Shown piece by piece: positions 26,699 through 35,915 of a stretch of DNA of 64,000 bases. This DNA is from Leptospira brenneri (lineage in GTDB: Bacteria; Spirochaetota; Leptospiria; Leptospirales; Leptospiraceae). The notes beneath the pieces were generated by a model. That model was not told the origin of the DNA. It did no database searches and saw only the letters and a program-made list of their open reading frames with translations. The stretch spans positions 62,001-126,000 of the forward strand of contig NZ_NPDQ01000003.1 in assembly GCF_002812125.1 (NCBI RefSeq), in the 5' to 3' direction. A program made the translations under genes and the position numbers. Every line of letters begins with the position of its first letter. Within the stretch, counting starts at the first letter, position 1.

Positions 26699-27154
26699 TT
26701 GGATTTTATTTTCGCAAACTCACCCTATGTCTGGATTTTTCTAGGAATCACATTATTATTTTCTGAGTTCCTACTTCCTGGAACTTTTGTAATGTTTCTA
26801 GGAATTGGAGCCATATTTACGGGGATTTTGACTCGTTTGGTAGAACTCCAATTTTACACCCAAGTGGTTGTTTGGGTGGTCTCTAGTCTTGTTTCCATTC
26901 TCGTTGGTGGATCCGCAGTGAAACGATTTTTTAAATCGGAATCTTCTGTAGATCCTTTTGTCCAAGATGATTTTCTAAACCAAATAGTTCCTGTGGAAAC
27001 AGATATTTTAGTACAAAGACATGGTGGCAAAATTCGTTTTCAAGGAACTCTTTGGGATGCGATTTCTACCGATTCCAAAATACCAAAAGGAAATTACGTT
27101 CGTATTCTCTCTAGGGAAAATCTTACTTTTACAGTAGAGAAAGTAGAATCATAA
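26699..27154 (+). CDS. NfeD-like membrane protein
   Basis: A 151-residue protein starting at TTG (26699), with AGAGG at a proper distance upstream. The N-terminal half has membrane spans (YVWIFLGITLLFSEFLLPG, VVWVVSSLVSILVGG) and the C-terminal half a small OB-like beta domain (GGKIRFQGTLWDAIS, IPKGNYVRILS). This is the short NfeD type that partners SPFH proteins. Two SPFH genes follow directly, as expected for NfeD-stomatin pairs that organise membrane domains. Confidence 0.85.
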   Translation: MDFIFANSPYVWIFLGITLLFSEFLLPGTFVMFLGIGAIFTGILTRLVELQFYTQVVVWVVSSLVSILVGGSAVKRFFKSESSVDPFVQDDFLNQIVPVETDILVQRHGGKIRFQGTLWDAISTDSKIPKGNYVRILSRENLTFTVEKVES

Positions 27155-27246
27155 ACAAAGAATTTCGTTTTTTTTAAACACAAATAAAAAAACCCTTTTC
27201 TCTTTTTCCTCATCTTATAGGGTCAAACGTCTTAGAGGAGGAAATT

Positions 27247-28167
27247 ATGGGTGCAACCGTCATTGTTGTATTTTTGGTCGTTGTTTATATCATTAAAAAA
27301 ACAATCATCATCGTTCCAGAACAAAGTGTTTATGTAAAAGAAAGATTAGGTGTGCTAAATGGTGTTTTGAAATCGGGATTTTATTTTATGATTCCGTTTA
27401 TTGATCAAATCCGTTATCGCCAAAATCTAAAAGAACAAACCATCGATATTGATCCACAAGTTTGTATCACAAAGGATAACGTATCCGTTGAAGTGGATGG
27501 GGTATTGTATCTAAAAGTTGTAGATGGAGAAAAAGCATCTTACGGAATCGATAACTTTATGTTAGCGACCACTCAACTGGCACAAACCACTCTTCGTTCC
27601 GAAATTGGAAAATTAATTTTTGATAATCTACTTTCTGAAAGAGATGAAATCAATGGTCGTGTGGTTTCCAATATTGACCGTGCGACTGATCCTTGGGGAA
27701 TCAAAGTCACAAGATACGAAATTAGAAATATCACTCCGCCAAAACAAATCTTACTTGAGATGGAAAACCAGATGAAATCTGAAAGGGAAAGACGAGCAGA
27801 AATCACCATCTCTCAAGGAGAAAAGGATGCTCGGGTGAATCACTCTGTAGGAGAAAGACAAGAATCCATCAACATCTCCGAAGGGGAAAAAATTCGTTTG
27901 GTGAATGAGGCCGATGGACGTGCCCAAGAAATCACTCTCATTTCAAATGCCACCGCAAAAGGTTTACAACTCATCTCCGAAGCCATTAGCAAAAAAGGAG
28001 GAAAGGAAGCGGTGAGTTTACAGATCACTCAAGAGTATTTGGATGCCCTGGGTTCCATTTTAAAAACATCCAAAACCACAGTGGTTCCAGAAACTTTAGC
28101 GAACATTGGTGGAGTTTTTGAAGGACTTTCCAAAATCACAACGAAAATCCCACAGGTAGGAGAATAG
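27247..28167 (+). CDS. SPFH/Band 7 stomatin-like protein (first of tandem pair)
   Basis: A 306-residue protein with one N-terminal span (GATVIVVFLVVVYIIKKTI) and an SPFH domain (PEQSVYVKERLGVLNGV, IDQIRYRQNLKEQTIDIDPQ). An alanine/glutamate-rich coiled coil follows (SQGEKDARVNHSVGERQESI). It resembles QmcA/stomatins, which oligomerise in the membrane and interact with FtsH-type proteases. It has a strong AGGAGG site at 27236-27243 and lies 92 bases after the NfeD gene. The next gene is a same-length paralogue. Confidence 0.92.
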   Translation: MGATVIVVFLVVVYIIKKTIIIVPEQSVYVKERLGVLNGVLKSGFYFMIPFIDQIRYRQNLKEQTIDIDPQVCITKDNVSVEVDGVLYLKVVDGEKASYGIDNFMLATTQLAQTTLRSEIGKLIFDNLLSERDEINGRVVSNIDRATDPWGIKVTRYEIRNITPPKQILLEMENQMKSERERRAEITISQGEKDARVNHSVGERQESINISEGEKIRLVNEADGRAQEITLISNATAKGLQLISEAISKKGGKEAVSLQITQEYLDALGSILKTSKTTVVPETLANIGGVFEGLSKITTKIPQVGE

Positions 28168-28168
28168 A

Positions 28169-29089
28169 ATGGAATTTGTATACTTAGCCTTTTGGTCGAT
28201 CATTGCCATATATTTGATTTATAAAATCTTCCGCTGCATTCGGATCATTCCGGCGCAAGATGTTCTCATTGTAGAGCGACTTGGAAAATACTCTCGTAGT
28301 TTACGAGCAGGGTTTCATATCCTCATTCCTTTCATTGATCGCGATGCGTATTACCATACCCTCAAAGAACAATCAATTGATGTACAACCGCAGATTTGTA
28401 TCACGCATGACAACGTACAGGTGAAAGTGGATGGTGTGATTTATTTAAAAATCATTGATCCAGTACGCGCCTCTTATGGAATCGAAGACTTTCAATTTGC
28501 TGCCATCCAACTCGCACAAACGACAATGCGTTCTGTGATTGGAACGATGGAATTAGATAAAACCATTGGGGAAAAAGATTTAATCAACTCTACCATTGTT
28601 GCGGCTATCGACCAAGCTTCCGAACCTTGGGGAATTAAAGTCAATCGTTATGAGATTCTCAATATTGTTCCACCAAAATCTGTCCTTGACGCTATGGAAA
28701 AAGAGAAGAAAGCACAGATCGCCAAACGTTCACAAGTTCTGCTTTCCGAAGGAGAAAGAGATTCCAGAATCAACCGCTCTCTTGGTTTTAAAGAAGAAGC
28801 AGTGAACAAATCAGAAGGGGAAAAACAAAGAAGGATCAACTCTGCCGAAGGAAAGGCAACAGAAATCGAAGCTCTGGCTGTAGCAACAGCGAAAGGGATC
28901 GAAGCCATTGCAAGTTCCATCTCCGACCAAGGAGGAGCCTCTGCGATCAAACTCCAAATCACAAAAGCCTTTATCCACAACTTCTTAAATGTTGCGAAAG
29001 AGAATACGGAAATTCTCATCCCTGCGGATGTAATGAATTTACCAAATCTCATTTCCAACTTAACCGAAGGAAAAAAACCAAAAGTATAA
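28169..29089 (+). CDS. SPFH/Band 7 stomatin-like protein (second of tandem pair)
   Basis: Also 306 residues, with the same layout as its upstream neighbour: N-terminal span (YLAFWSIIAIYLIYKIF), SPFH domain (PAQDVLIVERLGKYSRS, KEQSIDVQPQICITHDNVQV) and coiled coil (SEGERDSRINRSLGFKEEAV). The equal length and the one-base gap point to a tandem duplication; both keep DNVxVxVDGVxYLK-type wording and WGIKVxRYEI. The two probably form a mixed oligomer with the NfeD protein. Confidence 0.92.
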   Translation: MEFVYLAFWSIIAIYLIYKIFRCIRIIPAQDVLIVERLGKYSRSLRAGFHILIPFIDRDAYYHTLKEQSIDVQPQICITHDNVQVKVDGVIYLKIIDPVRASYGIEDFQFAAIQLAQTTMRSVIGTMELDKTIGEKDLINSTIVAAIDQASEPWGIKVNRYEILNIVPPKSVLDAMEKEKKAQIAKRSQVLLSEGERDSRINRSLGFKEEAVNKSEGEKQRRINSAEGKATEIEALAVATAKGIEAIASSISDQGGASAIKLQITKAFIHNFLNVAKENTEILIPADVMNLPNLISNLTEGKKPKV

Positions 29090-29102
29090 AAACGATTCGA
29101 AT

Positions 29103-29570
29103 TCAATCCGGCGGGCCCTCCGCCGGATTTTCTGTAAACAATCGAAAACTTGGTTTCGCCATGGCTTGAGCCGCAAGGGAAACAAGGAGGGCTTCATTGT
29201 CATCGGGTCCAATGCGATTGGCATGGATCACCCCACAACCTTTACAGCGATGTAAAATCACCCATTCACCCTTACGAACCCAAATGGAAATGGCTTCCAT
29301 TTTACTTCCACACGTAGCAGCCCGATCTCCAGGTGAATTGTCCAAATGCAAACTGGTTAGGCAATTGGGGCAATGGTTTCTCTGGTCAGTTCCAAAACCT
29401 GGAGGAAAGACCATTTGTTTGCATTCTACACAACGAAATTCATTTTCATCAGAACGAAAACGATGAGATTTTGTTTTGGGTTTTAGAGAAGAGATATCTT
29501 CGTCTTCATCGTCAAAACGTTTTTTCTTAGAGAACTTTTGAATTTTAGATAGTTCGGATTCACGTACCAT
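29103..29570 (-). CDS. RNHCP-domain zinc-ribbon protein
   Basis: The ATG at 29570 is chosen because the longer frame runs into a structured repeat; this gives 155 residues. After a basic N-terminus (LSKIQKFSKKKRF) comes the RNHCP domain: FRCVECKQMVFPPGFGTDQR, NHCPNCLTSLHLD, GDRAATCGSKMEAI, ILHRCKGCGVIHANRIGPDD. The Cys-x2-Cys pairs should bind zinc. The function of RNHCP proteins is not established; nucleic-acid binding is a guess from the basic and zinc-ribbon parts. The 3' end overlaps a terminator hairpin serving the convergent SPFH gene. Confidence 0.85.
   Translation of the reverse strand: MVRESELSKIQKFSKKKRFDDEDEDISSLKPKTKSHRFRSDENEFRCVECKQMVFPPGFGTDQRNHCPNCLTSLHLDNSPGDRAATCGSKMEAISIWVRKGEWVILHRCKGCGVIHANRIGPDDNEALLVSLAAQAMAKPSFRLFTENPAEGPPD
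29105..29130 (+). terminator. Terminator of SPFH operon, overlapping RNHCP gene end
   Basis: AATCCGGCGG (29105-29114) and CCGCCGGATT (29120-29129) form a perfect 10-bp stem with a 5-base loop, followed on the plus strand by TTTTCTGT. It lies 16 bases after the SPFH stop. The same DNA codes for the last residues of the minus-strand RNHCP protein. Confidence 0.75.
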
Positions 29571-29597
29571 ATCCAGTTTTTGCGGCAAAACAAAAAT

Positions 29598-29708
29598 GGG
29601 ATACCAAAACAGTGGATGAGTGGGAATAGACCGCCTGTGCGAAGATAGCCGCCTCCTAATTGTATTTAGGCGGGGTATCCAAAACAAGTTCACCGTTTTG
29701 GCGGTCTA
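29598..29708. repeat. Nested inverted-repeat element upstream of RNHCP gene
   Basis: The element holds three pairings: GGATACC (29599-29605) with GGTATCC (29674-29680), TAGACCGCC (29627-29635) with GGCGGTCTA (29700-29708), and CCGCCT (29649-29654) with AGGCGG (29668-29673). The first and second pairings cross each other, as in a pseudoknot. In addition CCAAAACAGTG (29604-29614) nearly matches the complement of CACCGTTTTGG (29691-29701). It is either a leader of the RNHCP mRNA or a small dispersed repeat; a similar CCGCCY-hairpin element lies near 40263. Confidence 0.5.
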
Positions 29709-29762
29709 CACAATGGCCAGGTTTAACATAGAATTATAGACTAAAAAAATAAAGATTTCCTG

Positions 29763-30215
29763 TCAAGGAGAATCAATATTTAACTTTTTGCAAAGGAAAT
29801 AACAATTCTGTCCCAGAGGGTAATCGGGAATCATCCCCACTTCTTCATAACCGAGTTTTGTATAGAACTTAGGGGCTTGGAACCCAAAAGAATAACCAAA
29901 AACAAGAGTGGCTCCAAGTCCTAGTGCTTCTTCTTCAATTTGTTTTAGTAACTTGGTTCCGAGATCTAGTCCCCGTTTTTCTTCTGCAACCCAGAGAAGC
30001 TGGAGGTTCAAACCTTTAAAGAATAAATAACAAAGGGATGCAGCAACAAGAGTTTCCCCCTCTTTCACAAGAATGGCGAAAAATTCTTTTTTCTCGAAAC
30101 TCGGATCCCCTAATTTCGAAACACTGAATTCATGAAGTAGGTTCCAAAGATTTTCCTGCAAAGCTTCTGAAGGATTTTTGATTCTTTCGATGGTATAGGG
30201 AGATTCAAATAACAT
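29763..30215 (-). CDS. GNAT-family acetyltransferase
   Basis: A 150-residue protein with the GNAT acetyl-CoA signature region (LQLLWVAEEKRGLDLGTKLL) and the later strand-helix GATLVFGYSFGFQAPKFYTK, ending LGYEEVGMIPDYPLG. It should transfer an acetyl group from acetyl-CoA to an amine of an unknown small molecule or protein. It follows fliN in the same direction, 28 bases after its stop, so the two may share a transcript by chance. Confidence 0.82.
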   Translation of the reverse strand: MLFESPYTIERIKNPSEALQENLWNLLHEFSVSKLGDPSFEKKEFFAILVKEGETLVAASLCYLFFKGLNLQLLWVAEEKRGLDLGTKLLKQIEEEALGLGATLVFGYSFGFQAPKFYTKLGYEEVGMIPDYPLGQNCYFLCKKLNIDSP

Positions 30216-30243
30216 TGGATCAAAATTAGATTTGAATCAAAAT

Positions 30244-30759
30244 CTATAAGAAGGCGGGGCCACCAAGTCTTTCCATTGGATCGACGATTTGAGTGATTTG
30301 GACACCGTAGTAGTCATCTAAAATAATGAGTTTTCCCCGACCGACCAGTTTCCCATTCGCAAGGATATCAAGCTCTTCCCCAATATTTTTATCTAATTCG
30401 ACCACAGTCCCTTCTGTTAGCTGGAGGACATCTTTGATGAACATAGTAGTTCGTCCCAGTTCGATTGTGAGTTGGAGGGTAACATCTAAAAGTAAATTGA
30501 GGTTGGCTGTATTACTTCCTGGGCTCGCTTGAGACTTAGATGCAGACCTTGCGGGACTGGGAGTGGCACTCGGACCAAGGGCTGCAGCAATATCAGCAAA
30601 AGAAGGGCCATTGTCATCCCCACCGCCACCAACGAGGGCATCTAAATCATCAAGACCACCGCCGCCTCCAGAACCACCAGCTGCAGGAGTGCTCCCTCCT
30701 CCACTAAAACCGCCGAGTAGAGCATCTATGTCTTCTTGTGATAGTGAACCTTCACCCAT
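30244..30759 (-). CDS. fliN: Flagellar motor switch protein FliN with FliM-type N-terminus
   Basis: A 171-residue protein. The last ~85 residues are the SpoA/FliN C-ring domain (LLLDVTLQLTIELGRTTMFI, LTEGTVVELDKNIGEELDI, VGRGKLIILDDYYGVQI). In front is a long Gly/Ala/Ser-rich linker. The extreme N-terminus reads GSLSQEDIDALLGGF, close to the CheY-P-binding motif of FliM and FliY. This suggests that phospho-CheY may bind FliN here as well as FliM. It lacks the phosphatase (CheC-like) region of FliY, so FliN is the better name. Confidence 0.93.
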   Translation of the reverse strand: MGEGSLSQEDIDALLGGFSGGGSTPAAGGSGGGGGLDDLDALVGGGGDDNGPSFADIAAALGPSATPSPARSASKSQASPGSNTANLNLLLDVTLQLTIELGRTTMFIKDVLQLTEGTVVELDKNIGEELDILANGKLVGRGKLIILDDYYGVQITQIVDPMERLGGPAFL

Positions 30760-30845
30760 ATCTTTGCAACCTCTCCATTGTATTCGTCGGTGGAAATCAA
30801 AATCCTTCCTTGAAAAAAAAGGGAAAGTTCCGTATTTTGTTCCTT

Positions 30846-32096
30846 ATGTCCAATTCTGCGACCCATCCGGATTATTTCAAAGCGAAGGAACTATTTGCCT
30901 CTGAACTAAAAAATGCCAATTATCAATTTGTCCAAGAAAAGGAAGAGACCCTCTTTCGATTTCGTTCGGAAAATGCAGGGAAAGACCGAATTCTGGATTG
31001 TTTGGGAATTGTTAGAAATTATATAGAAAACTTTCGGATTTATAATTTTGAAGAAGGATATATTAGCATCCAAGCCTTAAACGAAAATTTATTTGAACCA
31101 CAAAAGAATCTATCAGGTAAGTTTCGGATTCGATTTTCTTTCAAATCAGATTTAAAAGTAGAGTGTTCTAAACATGGTGATTTTTCCACCAAAGAAATCC
31201 AAACGATTTTAAGTCTGTTTCAATTTTTAAAGGCAGAAGGTACCGAATCAAGGGATCCAAGAATCCTCCTCCACCAACTCGGAGCAGAAGTTTATGAGCC
31301 GCATTTAGAAAAAGCAAAAGGTAACGACCTAGGTTTTGATTCTGTTTTTGGGTATGATAGGGTGAAAGCTCAGATCTTAGAAAGTTTGGTTTTTCCTATT
31401 TTGAAACCAGAACCTTTTTATGAAATTACCAAACTCACTCGTAAAAAACCAAGCCCCAATCTTCCCCGCGCCGTTCTCTTTGAAGGGGAACCAGGAGTGG
31501 GAAAAACCAGTATGGCCAAAATTGTCTCCCATCTCTGTGGGATTCCCATGGTTTACGTACCCATTGAATCCATCTTAAGTAAGTATTACGGAGAATCCTC
31601 CCAAAACCTAGCGATGGTCTTTGATGCTGCTGCCCTTTTCCCTAGGTGTATGCTCTTTTTGGATGAAATCGATTCCCTAGCCACATCTCGAGAGGATGGA
31701 CTTTTTGAAGCTACAAGGAACCTACTCAGTGTTCTCCTTCGCAAACTAGATGGGTTTGCGGAACGAAGCGGAACCATTACCATCGGTGCCACCAATCGAA
31801 AAAGGGATTTGGACTCAGCACTTCTCTCCCGGTTTGACCGAAAGATCTACTTTCCTTTGCCAAATACGAACGAACGTTCCAAAATTTTAGAGGGTTATGC
31901 AAAACACCTCCCCTCCAAAGACCGAGAGAAGCTGGCCGAAGTCTTGGAAGGTGCCTCGGGAAGGAATTTAAAAGACTATTGTGACTATGTCGAGAGGCGA
32001 TGGATCACCCAAAACTGGGAAAAAGAGGACTTTTTGTCCGCTCCCGAGATTTCATTTTATTTGGATTCCTTTCCAGATTTTGGATGGAAACGCTAA
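30846..32096 (+). CDS. AAA-family ATPase
   Basis: I choose the ATG at 30846 (MSNSATHPDYFKAKELF), 416 residues; the open frame continues upstream but overlaps fliN. The N-terminal ~200 residues have no known domain. The AAA module has Walker A FEGEPGVGKTSMAKI, Walker B CMLFLDEIDSLA, sensor 1 TIGATNRKRDLD and the Arg finger/second region LLSRFDRKIYFPLPN, similar to FtsH/Vps4-type ATPases. There is no protease domain or membrane span. It probably remodels proteins in the cytoplasm. It is divergent from fliN with an 86-base gap. Confidence 0.88.
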   Translation: MSNSATHPDYFKAKELFASELKNANYQFVQEKEETLFRFRSENAGKDRILDCLGIVRNYIENFRIYNFEEGYISIQALNENLFEPQKNLSGKFRIRFSFKSDLKVECSKHGDFSTKEIQTILSLFQFLKAEGTESRDPRILLHQLGAEVYEPHLEKAKGNDLGFDSVFGYDRVKAQILESLVFPILKPEPFYEITKLTRKKPSPNLPRAVLFEGEPGVGKTSMAKIVSHLCGIPMVYVPIESILSKYYGESSQNLAMVFDAAALFPRCMLFLDEIDSLATSREDGLFEATRNLLSVLLRKLDGFAERSGTITIGATNRKRDLDSALLSRFDRKIYFPLPNTNERSKILEGYAKHLPSKDREKLAEVLEGASGRNLKDYCDYVERRWITQNWEKEDFLSAPEISFYLDSFPDFGWKR

Positions 32097-32114
32097 AAAG
32101 TAATCGATTCGGCT

Positions 32115-32141
32115 TCAATCTTCTAGGAGATTTACCGATAA
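32115..32141 (+). promoter_or_regulatory. Sigma-28-like flagellar promoter
   Basis: TCAATCTT (32115-32122), 11 bases, then ACCGATAA (32134-32141). The enteric sigma-28 (FliA) consensus is TAAAGTTT-N11-GCCGATAA; the -10 matches at 7 of 8 bases and the spacing is exact. Transcription would start ~70 bases before the ATG of the candidate fcpA gene. Confidence 0.5.
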
Positions 32142-32161
32142 TTTTTACAGGATAGTTGTTT

Positions 32162-32176
32162 ACGACCATTGGTCGT
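32162..32176. promoter_or_regulatory. Perfect palindrome in leader of candidate fcpA
   Basis: ACGACCA-T-TGGTCGT is a perfect 7-base dyad 41 bases before the ATG and downstream of the predicted sigma-28 start. It resembles operators of TetR-type repressors, but it could also be an mRNA hairpin. No TetR gene is in the window. Confidence 0.4.
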
Positions 32177-32205
32177 TCTTTGGTATCCTCAAATTAACCT
32201 TTTAG

Positions 32206-33051
<846 letters not shown>

Positions 33052-33068
33052 GAACAACAGGTTCTTAA

Positions 33069-33542
33069 TTGAATCTCGTTAAACAATGTCCGAATTGTTC
33101 CACGATGTTACGGTTCCCTGCCACACAGGGAACCATTTTGGTTCAATGTCCCGTTTGTTCTCACCGTTTTACCTTTATTCCTGAACAAGAATCTTCGGAA
33201 GATTTTAGAAACACATCAGAACCAATTCCTTCTTTTCAATTCCAACCATCATTTCAAAGTTATAAGGAACTATTCCTAGATTTACTTTATGCTCCCATTG
33301 ATTACTTAAAATCAAAACAAGGGCCAAAAAAACGAGAAATTCGTTGGATTCCTATCTTACTGTTTACAATTCTTATGTTGTATTTTTGGAAATGGTCCTC
33401 TGTACCAGAGTCCCCTAATTCCGATTCAACGAAGGAAGAACAAATCCAAAATCGAATTCAGGAAGAACCAGATATAGAATCAAGCCCAGTTACCCCAGAA
33501 GAAGATTCTTTACCAAATCCAAAACCCAGTTACGAGATCTAA
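33069..33542 (+). CDS. Zinc-ribbon membrane protein (MJ0042-type)
   Basis: A 157-residue protein starting at TTG. The N-terminal zinc ribbon has two Cys-x2-Cys knuckles (VKQCPNCSTMLRFPAT and ILVQCPVCSHRFTF), as in MJ0042-type ribbons. A membrane span follows (WIPILLFTILMLYFWKW), then a Glu/Pro/Ser-rich tail. It is placed between the candidate fcpA and rsmE; an AAGAAC/GTTCTT hairpin (33050-33066) right after the fcpA stop overlaps its leader. Function unknown. Confidence 0.7.
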   Translation: MNLVKQCPNCSTMLRFPATQGTILVQCPVCSHRFTFIPEQESSEDFRNTSEPIPSFQFQPSFQSYKELFLDLLYAPIDYLKSKQGPKKREIRWIPILLFTILMLYFWKWSSVPESPNSDSTKEEQIQNRIQEEPDIESSPVTPEEDSLPNPKPSYEI

Positions 33543-33545
33543 AGT

Positions 33546-34268
33546 TTGAATTGGATTCTTGTTTATGAAAAGGAACTAAATTCAAACCATTTAGTCCAAC
33601 TAACAGGAGAAAGACATCTCCATATCCAAACGATTCTGAAAAAAAACTTAAATGAATCCGTACAAGTTGTCATTCCTAGTTCCGGTAATTATCTTTTTCA
33701 AGTTCATTCCGTTTCTGAAAACTCCACTACATTAGAAAAAAAAGAAACTCTTCCCGATGTTTTAAAACCATTGGATGTTGAATTTTTTTTTTCACTTCCA
33801 AGACCACAGACGGGAAAAAAACTTTTACATTTAAGTGGGGGCTACGGAGTACATTCTGTTTATTTTTTCGGGACGGATTCTAAAAATAAAGAATATTGGA
33901 CCTCTCCCGTTTATGGGAAAGATCTGAATTCCTATCTTGAAACAGGTATGAGCCAAACAGGAAATAGTCAGTTCCCCAATGTCCACGCAGAAAAAAATGC
34001 GTCCTGGAGATCATTTTTAAAATCATGGAAGGGAAAGGTTGTGGTTTTAGACCGAGAGGGAGAAACCCTTTCAAAGGATTTTTTAAATTTAAAAGAAACT
34101 GAAGAAAAATTCTTATTTGTCTTTGGACCAGAATCTGGTTGGAAACCGGATGAGATTTTATTTTTTAAAGAATCTGGTTTTAAGATCTTGAGTCTTGGAA
34201 AGATCAACCTTAGGACAGAATTTGCCTATTCTGCATTTTTACACCAATTGTTTTTGATTAAAAACTAA
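33546..34268 (+). CDS. rsmE: 16S rRNA m3U1498 methyltransferase RsmE
   Basis: A 240-residue SPOUT-type protein. An N-terminal PUA-like part (HLVQLTGERHLHIQTILKK) is followed by the trefoil-knot segments KLLHLSGGYGVHSVYFF, FLFVFGPESGWKPDEI and SLGKINLRTEFAYSAFL, in the order and wording of RsmE. It methylates U1498 of 16S rRNA using SAM. It starts at TTG three bases after the previous stop. Its 3' end overlaps the convergent outer-membrane gene by 11 bases. Confidence 0.85.
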   Translation: MNWILVYEKELNSNHLVQLTGERHLHIQTILKKNLNESVQVVIPSSGNYLFQVHSVSENSTTLEKKETLPDVLKPLDVEFFFSLPRPQTGKKLLHLSGGYGVHSVYFFGTDSKNKEYWTSPVYGKDLNSYLETGMSQTGNSQFPNVHAEKNASWRSFLKSWKGKVVVLDREGETLSKDFLNLKETEEKFLFVFGPESGWKPDEILFFKESGFKILSLGKINLRTEFAYSAFLHQLFLIKN

Positions 34269-35853
34269 TCCCACCAGAAACTAAAAATCGAACTTCATCA
34301 ATACTAACAAAAGACTTTTCGCTGCTATCTAAATAATACTTTCGATAGTTTTGTAATCGTAAAACGATTGGGCCAAAAGATTTCGAGATTTCTGCAGCGG
34401 CCTGTGTGTTGTTGTCTAACTCAAAAGCTTTTCCTTGTGATTCATATCCTTTCTTTGTATAATAGAAAGACATCAAAAAAGATGAACCGAGTGGAATATA
34501 AGCGGCAGCGAATACACGTTTGTTTCCTTTGAGACCGTAGTCTTCAACGGCAAATTCAAAACCCAAATGATAAAAATTGACGTAAATTGTATGGTAATAG
34601 CCGGTTACTTTGGCATTGGATTGGTTTTCTAAATAATCATATTTAGGACGAAGAGGAGCGGAAACTGGAAATTTTTGAAATCGTTCCACTTCGTAAAAAC
34701 TATCAAAATACATCGGAGCATAATTTGCCGTCATCTGACGAAATTCAGGTTTTAGGATGATATTTAAATCCTTGGTTCCCAAACGAAAGATACTGCCATA
34801 ATGTGTCCCTTGTGCTCCATCTAGACCTTTGATTTTATTAAAGTCTAAATATGGAGTGAATTCAACAAACGGTAGGTTCAGAAGTCTGTATTCAATGTCC
34901 ATTCCTTCTACAGAAGCACGGGTGACCTGGGTGGTTTTGGGATTGTCTAAATTCTTTTCTGTAACAGGAGAACCATTGGTATTATAAGACATTTGTACGG
35001 GAGCGGCTCTATCCCAAGCCCTTGTGTAACCAATCGTCAAACGGTTGTACCATGGGTCATTATCCACAAGTTCCATTCGAGAATCTTTGTTAATGGGTCT
35101 AAGTTCTTTTTTTCTGGCTTCTTCCGCTTTTTTGTTTTTGGCTTCTTCAGAACCAGCTTCTTCTTCTACACTGATCCGGCCCGATTCGTCGAGAACATTC
35201 CCTCTTACGTTCATAAGATAAACCACATCGGAAGACTTATCAAATAAAGAAAAAAGAGATTTTCCTATGGCAAGTGGTTTGATATAAACTCTTGCTGCAT
35301 TCACTTCAAAATTAACAACCGAATTAGCAAAATACTGAACTCCCACATAGTCAGTATTTAAATCAGCCATCACACCTGGGTTATAAGAATCAAACCGAGA
35401 GGAACTTTGGTATTTGTTGACGATGGTTCCGTGGCCAACATAACCATCCACCATCTTACCTGTATAAGCCGAATAAGTAACCTTCCCTGGGACTTGTTGG
35501 TTGTAGGTTCCGTAAGAAATATAATTCAAAACACGAGCATAGTCATTTTTGCTATTATAATCCATCTCTCGGATTTTTCCTGCTTTGCTATCTAACTGAA
35601 GAGGTTCCTTATCCACGGCGAGGGCATTGATCGGGAGAGAAAAAGAATAACCGAAATTACTTCCGTGGTTGTAGGTGAAATTGGGAGAAATATACCCATA
35701 GTAGTCTTTTTGAAAACTGGATCCACCAGCATCAAATTGTAAAGCAGAGGCTCGTCTTGATTCAGTGCCCGTGGGAACCCAGACCTGCGCTTCCAGAGCA
35801 AAGGTAAGTAAAAAAAATAGCAGTACAATGCCTTTGGTCTGAAGGAACTTCAT
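34258..35853 (-). CDS. Predicted outer-membrane beta-barrel protein
   Basis: The ATG at 35853 leads into a signal peptide (MKFLQTKGIVLLFFLLTFALEA), giving 531 residues; the upstream open frame is ignored. The mature protein has many aromatic/polar alternating strands (DYYGYISPNFTYNHG, YYHTIYVNFYHLGFEFAVED, SFLMSFYYTKKGYESQ) and ends in an aromatic residue (VSGGISF), as in outer-membrane barrels. A charged Glu/Ala/Lys-rich insert (EEEAGSEEAKNKKAEEARKK) near residue 265 is probably an outer loop or periplasmic turn. No specific porin family is recognised. It is divergent from metY. Confidence 0.75.
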   Translation of the reverse strand: MKFLQTKGIVLLFFLLTFALEAQVWVPTGTESRRASALQFDAGGSSFQKDYYGYISPNFTYNHGSNFGYSFSLPINALAVDKEPLQLDSKAGKIREMDYNSKNDYARVLNYISYGTYNQQVPGKVTYSAYTGKMVDGYVGHGTIVNKYQSSSRFDSYNPGVMADLNTDYVGVQYFANSVVNFEVNAARVYIKPLAIGKSLFSLFDKSSDVVYLMNVRGNVLDESGRISVEEEAGSEEAKNKKAEEARKKELRPINKDSRMELVDNDPWYNRLTIGYTRAWDRAAPVQMSYNTNGSPVTEKNLDNPKTTQVTRASVEGMDIEYRLLNLPFVEFTPYLDFNKIKGLDGAQGTHYGSIFRLGTKDLNIILKPEFRQMTANYAPMYFDSFYEVERFQKFPVSAPLRPKYDYLENQSNAKVTGYYHTIYVNFYHLGFEFAVEDYGLKGNKRVFAAAYIPLGSSFLMSFYYTKKGYESQGKAFELDNNTQAAAEISKSFGPIVLRLQNYRKYYLDSSEKSFVSIDEVRFLVSGGISF

Positions 35854-35915
35854 CACGATACGATCATTATCGTAAGGTTTTGGGTTGAAAATAAGAAATA
35901 ATCTATTTAGACCCA

